DNA of 64,000 nt, taken from NCBI GenBank assembly GCA_010909725.1, contig JAACMV010000017.1, positions 62,001-126,000 of the forward strand, in the 5' to 3' direction. The notes below the pieces were generated by a model. It did no database searches. It was not told where the DNA came from and saw only the letters and a list, made by a program, of their open reading frames with translations. Shown here piece after piece: positions 20,372 through 29,521 of the stretch. This DNA comes from Picochlorum sp. 'celeri' (taxonomy: Eukaryota > Chlorophyta > Trebouxiophyceae). The position numbers and the translations under genes are program-made. Numbering within the stretch: the stretch's first letter is position 1; every line of letters begins with the position of its first letter.

Positions 20372-21589
20372 TCATTCGTATGCGTCTTTGGGCGCAATAG
20401 CAAGAGACAGGCACGCTGCCGCTGTTCCCACTGGCCTCAAGTCTTCTCCCTTTATGCGATGCTCATTCTTCTTCTTAAAAGCAAGCACGCTCGATTCGAT
20501 CTTCTGCTTCAAAGAATGATCTTTCTCGGAGGGTCCCAATGCCGCTTTCTTCCCCTGGCGCTGCAGCAATGTCTGTCTGATTGCCTCAAAGAAGCAGAAG
20601 AAGATTGCTGAATTCAATCCATTGGACAATGCACGCGGTCCAATACCCCTAAAGAAGGACGCGACACCTTTTCCTTCGCTAACAATCGCTTTTGCCGCAC
20701 TAAAGAATGTAGGACGTGAACTAGCTGTACACATCATGACTGTTTTGATGACATCTAATGGGGTTGTGGCTGCAGCTGCAGCCGCTCCAGCAAAGCCACC
20801 CATGGCGAGATCTTCTACAACAGATGCAGGACGATCTCCTCTCATGTGACTATGAACTTTTCGTAAACTCTCATACACGGCAAATTTCACAGCCATGTCT
20901 GGCACATCCTCCAGAATCGTGGGCAAGAAGCCCGTGAACAACCCCCTCACCCCGGCAGCCGACACAATCGATTTGGCAGCATTGAATAGATTGCTATACA
21001 CTCCTGCTTGAACAGACCGAATACAAACCGCTAAAGGAACCTTGACAACACTGCTTCCAAGAGCAGCTGCACCACCTGCCACAAACGCAGTAGACCCATC
21101 ATTCAATTTTGTCTTGCTCTTCAGCACATTCTTCGTCGTCGAGTAAAACGCAAAATACGTCCCAATGATTATACCAGCTCCAGAAGCAGCCCCTATGACA
21201 CCTTTATATAACCCTCTGAATTCATACAGACCTCTGTGAATCTTCAACCCCATCCTCTTCATCGTCCCTCTTCCATGAAGAGACACTCCCTTCCTTACAT
21301 GACAAGGCCCTGCCTGCATTCTAACCTTCATTGTATCCAGCGGATGAATCGTCCCTTGCGACGCCGCACGTGCCACAGCTCCAGCCACAACATCATGCGC
21401 TGGCTTTGTATCAGGCTTTGGCGGTGGTGGCGGAGCCACACTGTTCGCAGATGCCGCCGCAGCCACCGTCACACCCTCTGATTTATCCATCAATAAACTA
21501 CCTGAAGGCACCGGTGACATGAACACCCGCCTCAAAGCCAAAGTAATAGCAGTCCCTGTAGCAGCTGTGACCACCCCCTGCAAGCACAT
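20372..21589 (-). CDS. Mitochondrial carrier family (SLC25) protein, substrate unknown
   Basis: 405 residues from the ATG at 21589 (MCLQGVVTAATG). Three carrier repeats are present with P-x-D/E-x-x-K/R signatures of varying quality: HPLDTMKVRMQAG, a weak second one (VPLAVCIRSVQAG) and TPLDVIKTVMM. Each is followed by the matching helix-loop (FRGLYKGVIGA, VRGLFTGFLPT, ASFFRGIGPRAL). The N-terminus carries an extra hydrophobic helix (VVTAATGTAITLALRRVF) and an Ala/Pro-rich linker (SVAPPPPPKPDTKPA), unusual for the family. General resemblance to plant S-adenosylmethionine carrier-like proteins, but I would not assign a substrate. A TTGCAG lies just inside the start codon, so an upstream exon cannot be excluded. 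Confidence 0.82.
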   Translation of the reverse strand: MCLQGVVTAATGTAITLALRRVFMSPVPSGSLLMDKSEGVTVAAAASANSVAPPPPPKPDTKPAHDVVAGAVARAASQGTIHPLDTMKVRMQAGPCHVRKGVSLHGRGTMKRMGLKIHRGLYEFRGLYKGVIGAASGAGIIIGTYFAFYSTTKNVLKSKTKLNDGSTAFVAGGAAALGSSVVKVPLAVCIRSVQAGVYSNLFNAAKSIVSAAGVRGLFTGFLPTILEDVPDMAVKFAVYESLRKVHSHMRGDRPASVVEDLAMGGFAGAAAAAATTPLDVIKTVMMCTASSRPTFFSAAKAIVSEGKGVASFFRGIGPRALSNGLNSAIFFCFFEAIRQTLLQRQGKKAALGPSEKDHSLKQKIESSVLAFKKKNEHRIKGEDLRPVGTAAACLSLAIAPKDAYE

Positions 21590-22416
21590 CAACCAACCAA
21601 TCACTCACTCACTCATCCACCCTGATGCATGGAAATTGAAACAATGCTATAGAGATGCTCGTATCAAAACCAAGACTGGCCCATCCACCGAGCAAACCTT
21701 GGATCACCCAAACCTGCCACATTCGCCATGATCAACGACGCCCACCATCGACAAACCCATAAACCCATTCAAAGTTTACTAAAATTCACATATATACCAA
21801 TTTCCTACCCACCAATACCCCTCAGCCCCAACCCCACCCCATACAGAATCAGCCGCGCACGGCAGCCCCTTTCCCGCGTTCCAGAGTCTCCCACGGACAT
21901 ACCTGTGTTACGCTGCAAAACGGTGGACCGACTCCTAGATGTGCCTTTCTTTCTTCTATAGAGATGATACTGGGATCACCTGAACAGTCTACTGATGAAT
22001 GCCCACGAACGCAGTGTTGCTTCACCATGGCGTTGTTGCTCTGCAAAACTTTGACAATCGAACGACACGTAGACCTATGATAGGCACGCGTTTACGTTAC
22101 TTAATTGTCAATACGTCTATCACTGAACCAAGGATTCTGTCCAATAGGTATCCTCGAGTTGAAGGAATTTTGATTTGTCAGCCACGGGCGTTGACAGTGC
22201 GCGGTTGTCGAGTCACTCGGCTCACAGGGCACTGATCCACATTCAATAGCGACAATCGTTGAATAAGAAATAGTAGTGTGTGGAAGAATGGGGGTTGAGG
22301 GCTTTGGATGCGAGGGATGCGAGGTCACAGATGTGCCAATCACACGCCTCGGGGGCGTTGCCCATGCAGCCATGGCATTGATGGGAGATGTGTGTATTGT
22401 ATTGCATGGAGGGTTG
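21590..22416. other. Intergenic region between carrier and NAGS
   Basis: About 830 bp: promoter side of the carrier gene and 3' side of the NAGS gene (both minus). It holds a short CACTCACTCACTCA repeat near 21603. No reliable open frame or RNA gene. Confidence 0.4.
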
Positions 22417-24006
22417 TTACACGAGGTATTTGTAATAGAGCTGTGAATTTCTGGAGGCGTCTATTGCCTTTCTACGAGATTGTGGTAGTAGTGTCGACTC
22501 ATGAGCTACTCCTGCGGAATGGAAGCCTCGCTGTTGGAACCAGTCTGCTGTGCGGGTGGTGAGGAGGACGAGGACACTGATGCCCAGTGAGCTGGACCTG
22601 TCTTCTATATACTCCAAGAGTGTATCACCTTTTCCTCCTCCTCTGTATTCAGGATGGACACAGAATGCTCCGAGTTCTGCAACCATGTCTCCGTCATTGT
22701 TTTGGCCCAATGGTCGCATCGAGGCACAGGCCAAGAGCTGATTTTCTCTCTCCAGGACTGTGAAATGGGACACATCATCTGCCAGGCTCTGATGAGTTCG
22801 TTGAACGAGGACTCCTTTTTCCACCATTGGTTGCAAGAGATCGTAAATGCGAGTCACGTCTGTGCTCGTGGCAGGGCGGATTCCTTCATAAAAGTCTGAT
22901 GAGATCATGGATCCAACACCGTCTGTTGAATACAGTTCTAATAACAGCGCTCCATCTATACTCGCATCTATCAAATGCGCTCGCTTGACACCAGCTTTGC
23001 ATACCATACACGCCGCGAGCAGCGGCATGGGCAAGCCTAATTCATACCATGTGTCAAAGTCCAGCTCATCTTCTGCTCTTTTGAATGCCTCCTCATCAGA
23101 GCCATGGTCGAGTGATGGCGCCCTTGTATCAGATGCGTGTCGTCCATCCATGATTGTTTCCCGGGATGTATTGAGGAGGAGATTTTCTGCCTCTTGCAAC
23201 GGTAACCACGCTGGGAGCATGTCAAGCATTGGATCTCCCCCTGGGGGTGCCACTACAATTAGCTTGTCTGCATTCAAATCTATTGCCGCTCTCACCGCGA
23301 CTGAATAAATATCACAGTTTAAAGGTTCTCCAGAAGCCGAATAACCTAGATTGGACAGTAACACAACATTTCCGTTCTTTAGTTGATGGCGTACAGCATC
23401 AGCCTGGATAAACCTGACAGAGCCAGTGTGCTGGTAATCTACTCCCCCAACAACACCTTTCCGCTTGGCAGCGACATAATTACCAGATACTGTGGTGACT
23501 GTAGGTGCTTGGGATCTTGCTGCGCTACTGCCCCGTGCATGCCGGCGCATCATGGTTATTGTTGGTGCTTTGGAGAGCCTTGCCTCCACCATCATCCGAG
23601 CTGCCCCGGCAGCTGACACTGCAGCCTTCATGGCTACATCATCAGTCACTCTATATCCTTTAGCATACTGAGGTTCGCTCCCTTTGGCACGGATAGCCTC
23701 ATTGATCTGCATACGAGCCCCGACAACAACTACCAAATGGACTCCCAGGCCATGAAGTAATGCCACATCCTGCAGGAGCGTGTCCAGCACATCCTGCCTA
23801 TCAACAACCTCACCAGGCACTGCTATGACAAAGGATCTACCCCTGTGACCTTCGATATAGGGCGATGCCTGCCTGAAGAACTTTACAAACAACCCATACT
23901 GTTCCCGTTCCAAAGAACCACCACTCGCCCTGCCGGTTGTGGTCGGCTGACTATTGGGTTCAACGTCGATCGACGCATCATATTCGTATAATGAATGTGA
24001 TTTCAT
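22417..24006 (-). CDS. NAGS: N-acetylglutamate synthase (ArgA/NAGS type)
   Basis: First step of arginine synthesis, acetyl-CoA plus glutamate to N-acetylglutamate; in plants and green algae in the plastid. 529 residues. The amino-acid kinase domain covers about residues 45-350, starting SPYIEGHRGRSFVIAVPGEV, with VVVVGARMQINEAI, a YRVTDDVAMKAAVSAAGAAR segment and NGNVVLLSNLGYSASGEPLN. The GNAT domain occupies the C-terminus, with AELGAFCVHPEYRGGGKGDT (acetyl-CoA loop) and TADWFQQRGF. This fusion order is that of bacterial-type ArgA and plant NAGS. A Ser/Arg/His-rich insertion lies in the kinase domain (RRHARGSSAARSQAP). The N-terminus is a weak transit peptide; a TTTTCAG 40 nt above the ATG may mark an unresolved 5' exon. 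Confidence 0.9.
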   Translation of the reverse strand: MKSHSLYEYDASIDVEPNSQPTTTGRASGGSLEREQYGLFVKFFRQASPYIEGHRGRSFVIAVPGEVVDRQDVLDTLLQDVALLHGLGVHLVVVVGARMQINEAIRAKGSEPQYAKGYRVTDDVAMKAAVSAAGAARMMVEARLSKAPTITMMRRHARGSSAARSQAPTVTTVSGNYVAAKRKGVVGGVDYQHTGSVRFIQADAVRHQLKNGNVVLLSNLGYSASGEPLNCDIYSVAVRAAIDLNADKLIVVAPPGGDPMLDMLPAWLPLQEAENLLLNTSRETIMDGRHASDTRAPSLDHGSDEEAFKRAEDELDFDTWYELGLPMPLLAACMVCKAGVKRAHLIDASIDGALLLELYSTDGVGSMISSDFYEGIRPATSTDVTRIYDLLQPMVEKGVLVQRTHQSLADDVSHFTVLERENQLLACASMRPLGQNNDGDMVAELGAFCVHPEYRGGGKGDTLLEYIEDRSSSLGISVLVLLTTRTADWFQQRGFHSAGVAHESTLLPQSRRKAIDASRNSQLYYKYLV

Positions 24007-24339
24007 GCCATGATGATGTCTTGGATGGACAATATAGGACTGAAAAGCGATCGGTCGGTGTCCCTGCCTGCTGGCAGTTTGTGGAGAAGAGGGAAAAAAA
24101 CAGACTCCTACCCCTGGATGGCTGGCAGCTGCCCAGCCCCGTCATCGTATGGACGCCAACAGTGTATTTGTTTCATATAGTACTGTCATGAATACACGAG
24201 ACATGGCATTTTCTTCGAGAAGGTGATGATGAAGAAGGAGAATATAGCAAGGTTGACGGTAATTAGATAGAATACGAACATTGGTCCAAGCAAATAAAGG
24301 CTGGTCCTTGGTCCAGTCAAACTGGTCTGTTTTATGAAT
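24007..24339. other. Divergent promoter region (NAGS / ODR4)
   Basis: 333 bp between divergent start codons. It may hold a 5' exon for NAGS (see that entry). Nothing else identified. Confidence 0.4.
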
Positions 24340-25819
24340 ATGGTTCGATCAGTACTCGTGGACGCTTCTTGTCAGCAATATGCTGACGAGAGGATGCTCA
24401 AACGAGCTCCAGCAGAGGTGGGGTTGTTGCTGTGTAGAGCGCTCTCGAACAATAACGCTGAGTTTTTCTGTTTTTGAATCACAATTGACTATTGAAATGC
24501 AGGTCGGTATTCTTATTGGGCGCCGAACGAGCTCAAAAGATTTTGTTCTCCAATTCATTGCCACCCCAGAGGAAGAAGAGGGACACGGTGCCGTGCGAGT
24601 TGTGGGGGGCCGTTCTTCATCCAGTCTAGAATTTGACACAGAATGGATTAGTGAGCACGCATGCCAGTTGGGGAGGATACTTCCTGGGGGGTTGTGTGTC
24701 TTGGGGGTGTATGTATTCTGTGAGAGTGGTGCATTTCAGGGATCACAGAGCGCCTTGGCTGGGCTTTTGGCACAGATTGGAAATACCATGATCTTGGGAA
24801 AGAAGGATATGGTGAATTTGATTGTGCATGTCGATGCGGGGAGGGGTGTTTTGTCAGCAAAGGAGAAGGATGGGGCAGGTTCCATGCTCAAGCCATGTGA
24901 TCTGAAGAATTCTTCACTCCTGACCGAGATGGTTGAGATACAGTGCCTGTATCCATTGAATGTACGGGTTGATATATGTAGCGATAAGAGTCTCTTGTGT
25001 GATTTGATCAATGAATTAGTTACGTATGAGGTGGAGCAACGAGTAAGCAAGGCTGTACCATTGTTCCATGGTCAGATTCCTGAGAGTCAGGAGAGCATGA
25101 TCCATGACATGAAGAGGGAAGGATTCGATCATATTCCTCTGGAATTTCTTATACCGATTTCTAGATATGGCGTACCAGCTGTAGGGGTGAAGAAAGCGCA
25201 TAAGAGAGAGTTGAGTGGTACATATTATTCAAAAGGGCAGTTTACCCTGACTGGGAATATGGAATGTAGAGCATATGTGTTCAATCGCGAAAAGGTAGAT
25301 GATACCATTAGTGCTATTAAAGAAGATATAGAGTCATCGTTAAGGTCAAGACTGGAAGTTTTGATCGAAGCAGCAGAGATGGCAACTGAAGCTATGGAAC
25401 AGCAGCAGCCGCGGACCAGCAGCAAGGACAGCAAGTCATCCGATGTGAGCCGAAAGCATCCACTGCTAGATACTATAGGACATGTAGGAGCATACGAACC
25501 TCAGTTTCCACAGAGAGCGTTTTTGAAATGGAAGATAGGCGCGTGTACATACTGTGACTATATTGTTCAAGGGGATGGAGTGTCAGAGGCTCTTCATCGG
25601 GTTAGGGAACTTGTTGGACCTGGGCGGGTCGATGCCAGGACATTCCATTGCTCTGAAAAGATTATAGAAAGTATTGGGGCATCTGGGAAGGGGGCATCGA
25701 ACAAGAAGCCCGCACGAGGAGTACTTGAACGTCTTTTGTCTTCATGCAACATTATGCTCACTGGAACCGCAATGATTGTTGCCATTCTAGCAATTTTGGC
25801 ATCGCTCTTACTCGTGTAA
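24340..25819 (+). CDS. ODR4: ODR4-like tail-anchored membrane protein
   Basis: 464 residues (animal ODR4 about 450). Exon 1 is 24340-24417 and exon 2 is 24503-25819; the join, between an AG/GTGGGG donor and ATGCAG acceptor, gives RAPAEVGILIGRRTSSKDFV, which matches the family start better than the unspliced frame from 24380. The diagnostic run ISEHACQLGRILPGGLCVLG lies near residue 90. The C-terminus is a single hydrophobic tail (MIVAILAILASLLLV), as in the animal proteins. In C. elegans ODR-4 helps odorant receptors leave the ER and pairs with ODR-8/UFSP2; the role in an alga is unknown, and a link to UFMylation is only inference. Confidence 0.85.
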
Positions 25820-26305
25820 AAAGACATGATTGATCATCTTTTCAAGAGAGCGACATTTTTGTCGAGTCGTACATGTTGTTGTTGACTCACGTTTGGAACA
25901 ACACCTGCCCCAAGGGGGGCCTCGGCGGGTCGAACACATCATGCTCCAAGAGGTCCTGGTCGCCACATTGTCACATCAAATGGCGATTGCTCGGTCCGAA
26001 CTCTGCATGCTCCCTTAAAGATGCAAGCGCATGTAATCATGAGCATATTTATTCTCTTCCGATTCTATTTCAAAGACATCTCGTGGCAATTTCGTGATAC
26101 ATTCGGTCAATCGTTGCCAGACCTTTTACAAATCCAGCAGGTGCGTTTTTCTCCTTTGTGGTCCCCTCATGCAAGCATCGCGTCGCTGCTCTCCTTTGCG
26201 ATCGAGACGGTGGTACACTGCCTGATTATATGCTCTTCCACTGAAGATTGATCCTGCTCTGATGCGGATCACGGTAGAGCATGGCAGGCTGGTGTATCAA
26301 TCCCC
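25820..26305. other. Upstream region of the first AP2 gene
   Basis: 486 bp. No convincing gene; probably 3' UTR of ODR4 and the 5' region of the AP2 gene, possibly with a non-coding or short 5' exon. Confidence 0.4.
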
Positions 26306-27538
26306 ATGCTTGGACCTGCAGTACCACTTGGACGACAGCTAATGCTCATGTGCCATGCAGGACTCGTGATCCACACTCCAGCGCTTGATTGTATAAAGAG
26401 AAGATTTGATACAGATACGAAGAGAAGATATAACGTTTCGTCGAAGTTTCCAGTTTATGTCAATATGCAAAACTCACCTGAATTTCATTGGACAGCATCA
26501 GGGGTTTCGACTCCCATGGCATCCCCTATGCAGGCTCAAAACAGTCCAACCGCCATGGGAATAATTAGATATATGGTTTCAGATTGCATCAAGTCGAGAA
26601 GAACTGAAAGGCGAGGAGGTAGCTCAAAGTTGGGATCAAAGTACAGAGGAGTAACACATCATGCCCGCACAAACAGATATGAGAGTCATATTTGGGATGA
26701 GGGCAAGCAGCTTTATCTCGGTGGATTTTACAATGAACTTCAAGCAGCTTTGGCATATGATTTGGCAGCAACTCGCCTGCGTGGTGATGAAGCCATCCTT
26801 AATTTTGACAGGAATACATGCTCTGCAGAACTCGCAGAGCGTTTCTCTGTGACTCCAGAGCAGGTGATTATGTGCCTTCGACAGCAAAGCAAAGACATGA
26901 ATAAGGTCGATCAGAGTAGAGATTATACCACTGATGAATGGGAATTGCACATGTCCCACGTCATCAATCCATTAAAGCAGCATATTGGCGTGTATGCTTC
27001 TGAAGTTGAAGCAGCTCAAGCATACGACAGGGCCATGATCAGATGCATCGGCCTCGAAGCCGCTCCTCTCATCAATTTTCAGTTACTCGACTATTTGGAT
27101 ATGCTAACTGCTGACCAGGTATCTGAAGCAATGCAGAGGGGATTAGTTCCATCGGTGATTCCACAGACATTCTCACCAACATCCCCACCAACACCAATCT
27201 ACACCGTAGAGAGCAATCCAGCTCAGCAAAATCATGGCATGAATGATGCAAAAGAACAGCAGGTATCTCATCAAGCCAATTCAGCTGACACGCTGTCCCC
27301 TATGGACAGTCCTGATCCGCGTGGCCATGCAGTGAGGAGGAGAACCAGTAACACACCACGTAGTGTTCTTGACAGTAAAGATGATGACGAAGATGGCGAT
27401 GCAGACCATGAAGTCGGAGTGAAAAGACAACAGAGAGATGAGGATGAAGAAGAAGAAGAAACGTCTCCTCACTACCAGCGGAAGAGTAAGAGATTACAGC
27501 GCGAGTCTCCCAGCGATGAACAAGACGTATCTTCATGA
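26306..27538 (+). CDS. AP2-domain transcription factor (one good and one degenerate AP2 domain)
   Basis: Up to 410 residues; the open frame begins at 26306, but the ATG at 26465 (MQNSPEFHWT) is an equally good start because residues before it have no family support. AP2 domain 1 starts at KYRGVTHHARTNRYESHIWD and ends at RGDEAILNFD. A linker (ERFSVTPEQVIMCLRQQSKD) leads to a second AP2-like unit that keeps the C-terminal helix (EVEAAQAYDRAMIRCIGLEA, PLINF) but has lost the YRG/W-x-A-R-I beta sheet, reading WELHMSHVINPLKQHIGVYA instead. The C-terminus is acidic (DSKDDDEDGDADHE, RDEDEEEEET). Linker and second unit align with the gene at 28320, so the two are tandem paralogues. Nuclear DNA-binding role inferred. 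Confidence 0.85.
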   Translation: MLGPAVPLGRQLMLMCHAGLVIHTPALDCIKRRFDTDTKRRYNVSSKFPVYVNMQNSPEFHWTASGVSTPMASPMQAQNSPTAMGIIRYMVSDCIKSRRTERRGGSSKLGSKYRGVTHHARTNRYESHIWDEGKQLYLGGFYNELQAALAYDLAATRLRGDEAILNFDRNTCSAELAERFSVTPEQVIMCLRQQSKDMNKVDQSRDYTTDEWELHMSHVINPLKQHIGVYASEVEAAQAYDRAMIRCIGLEAAPLINFQLLDYLDMLTADQVSEAMQRGLVPSVIPQTFSPTSPPTPIYTVESNPAQQNHGMNDAKEQQVSHQANSADTLSPMDSPDPRGHAVRRRTSNTPRSVLDSKDDDEDGDADHEVGVKRQQRDEDEEEEETSPHYQRKSKRLQRESPSDEQDVSS

Positions 27539-28319
27539 GACATGCGTGTGTGGTGTGCAATTCTTGGGATACATGTATACCATGTGCACGTCATTTTGCA
27601 TGAAAGGGTCTTCGCACATGCTATGGGATAATTGCCAGATGGATGTATCATATGCACAACAATAGGTTGTACGCAATCATGGCCTGGCATGTACAAATGC
27701 ATGGAGAGATTTGCACCCCATGCCAAACATACATCTTCTCCGAACCAGTTTTGAACACACCGAAGAAAATTATACTGTCATACATCATTACTGTAAAATA
27801 CCATCCATGATACCAGGAGACATCCAATCGAGAAGCACCGAATCACGTACAGTGCATGAGGCGCGTGCTCATGCATCGGCGATGCGCCTCGTTGCCTCGA
27901 AGTTCGCAGCACAGACTGCCTCGATCGATCTATCCAAGAAATACCCATCAAAGAGCGGTTGGTCAACAGAAAAGGTTGAATCCCCTCATATCCAGCATAT
28001 TTTAATATATATTTTACGTGTAAGCTTCAATTCAAGCTTTTCGGAGACATTGACGTAGGAATCCATTCATTCCACGTCGATATCCTGACACGTACAGAGA
28101 CTCGGGTGGTAGAGCGAGGATACCCTTACTCACCACTGTTGATAATACGCCTCTGATTCTATCTATTGTAGATTCTATATATCGATTCACTTTGTGAATA
28201 CAGAAGTGAACCAGTTGCATTGCGATTGAGAGGAGCAATCGGACATTGAGACACAACCCAACCACCAGAGCGATATCGCTTCAGAAACAAACGTTGATAA
28301 CAAGGGAACGAGAGAGATC
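27539..28319. other. Intergenic region between the two AP2 paralogues
   Basis: 781 bp with no reliable open frame. A 7-bp stem (GAGGCGC / GCGCCTC) around 27858-27890 could form a hairpin. Probably 3' UTR plus promoter of the second AP2 gene. Confidence 0.4.
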
Positions 28320-29420
28320 ATGGCGAGAGGAAAGCGTAGTAGAGGATCCACGTTTCAGGATGATGATCCTGATTTTGCTCCATGCGGTAAATTGATGGGG
28401 AAGAGAATGTATGCAGAGGCTGAGCTTGGGAAAGGGTATCGAGGCGTGACTCATCACATCAGGACGAATAGATTCGAGGCACATCTGTGGGAGAATGGAA
28501 AGCAGCTCTATCTTGGTGGATATGATTCTGCACATCTGGCTGCCTTGGCATTTGATATTGCTGCCATTCGCTATAGAGGGGAGCAGGCTGTTACAAATTA
28601 TGATCAAAAGTGGTACACTGGACTGTATGAGACACTGAAAAAGTACACACCCGAGGCTATTGTTGCAGGTCTCCGAAGGCATTCTAAAGGAGAATCTGTA
28701 CAAAGCTCTATTTTCAAAGGAGTTACTCGGCATCAAAAAGGACGCTGGGAGGCACGTATTGGTCAAACTCAGGGTAAAAAGTACCAGTACTTGGGACTGC
28801 ATGATACCGAAGTCCAGGCTGCCAAGGCATACGATAAGGCGGCAATTGAACGTAATGGTGTTTCTGCGGTGACAAATTTCCATCTAGTATGCTATTTGGA
28901 TACGCTGAAAGAGGAACAAAAGAAGGAAGCACTGAAAAAGAAGATTATTACAGAGGAGGATATTGCAAACCATCAAAGGATGCAAGGTGGGGAGGAGGAG
29001 ACAGAGAAAGAAAGTGATGCTATTCCCGAGGTTGAGAAGCTTCAAATTAACGACAAGGATGAGAATTTGCCTGATGTCGAGCAGATCGAGAGAAGGACCA
29101 CCACCACGACAGAGGATGCTCTTGCTGGGGTCCTGTTTGATACTGTCGTCAAGGGTGAGATCACAGATCTGTCTCCACAGACTGTTCTGCCAGATAAAAC
29201 AAAAAGCGCTATTCCTCTTGAAGGTGCTTCTGCCACGAAGCCATCAAGGGGACCGAAAATTATCCCCAGGAGCTCCTTGGGCGATGGTGGAGAGGCAGAG
29301 TGGCCTCTTGATGGAACCACTATGCCCTCTCCAACTGTCCTTGCGGGCTTGGGGAAGAAGCTTGAGGAGCATTGTGCGGCTGAAAATGGTTGTGCTGTGG
29401 CGAGAAATCTCTTTGCCTGA
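28320..29420 (+). CDS. AINTEGUMENTA/AP2-like factor with two AP2 domains
   Basis: 366 residues, single exon, ATG at 28320. AP2 domain 1: [20 protein letters not shown] to [11 protein letters not shown]. Linker: [22 protein letters not shown]2 domain 2: [49 protein letters not shown]. This is the R1-linker-R2 arrangement of plant ANT/BBM/AP2 proteins, without the ten-residue insertion that land-plant ANT proteins have in R1. The rest is acidic and Lys-rich with no known domain. Both DNA-contact sheets are intact here, unlike the paralogue at 26306. Confidence 0.9.
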   Translation: MARGKRSRGSTFQDDDPDFAPCGKLMGKRMYAEAELGKGYRGVTHHIRTNRFEAHLWENGKQLYLGGYDSAHLAALAFDIAAIRYRGEQAVTNYDQKWYTGLYETLKKYTPEAIVAGLRRHSKGESVQSSIFKGVTRHQKGRWEARIGQTQGKKYQYLGLHDTEVQAAKAYDKAAIERNGVSAVTNFHLVCYLDTLKEEQKKEALKKKIITEEDIANHQRMQGGEEETEKESDAIPEVEKLQINDKDENLPDVEQIERRTTTTTEDALAGVLFDTVVKGEITDLSPQTVLPDKTKSAIPLEGASATKPSRGPKIIPRSSLGDGGEAEWPLDGTTMPSPTVLAGLGKKLEEHCAAENGCAVARNLFA

Positions 29421-29521
29421 TCTACATTGAATTGTCACGTCCTTGTAATTGTATATGAAGGACAGTATTAATCTCTCGTTGTAATTGTAAAAATTAAACA
29501 CAGTACACAACGTTACAGTTT

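Noticed and set aside
21728..21961. Open frame on the plus strand between carrier and NAGS
   Set aside because: Low-complexity Pro/Ile reading with no family support; likely intergenic.
24380..24502. Alternative ODR4 start at 24380 (MLTRGCSNELQQ)
   Set aside because: The spliced form from 24340 gives an N-terminus that matches the family; the unspliced residues do not.
27858..27890. GAGGCGC...GCGCCTC hairpin as a possible terminator or small RNA
   Set aside because: Only 7 bp of stem with a 19-nt loop, and no supporting context.
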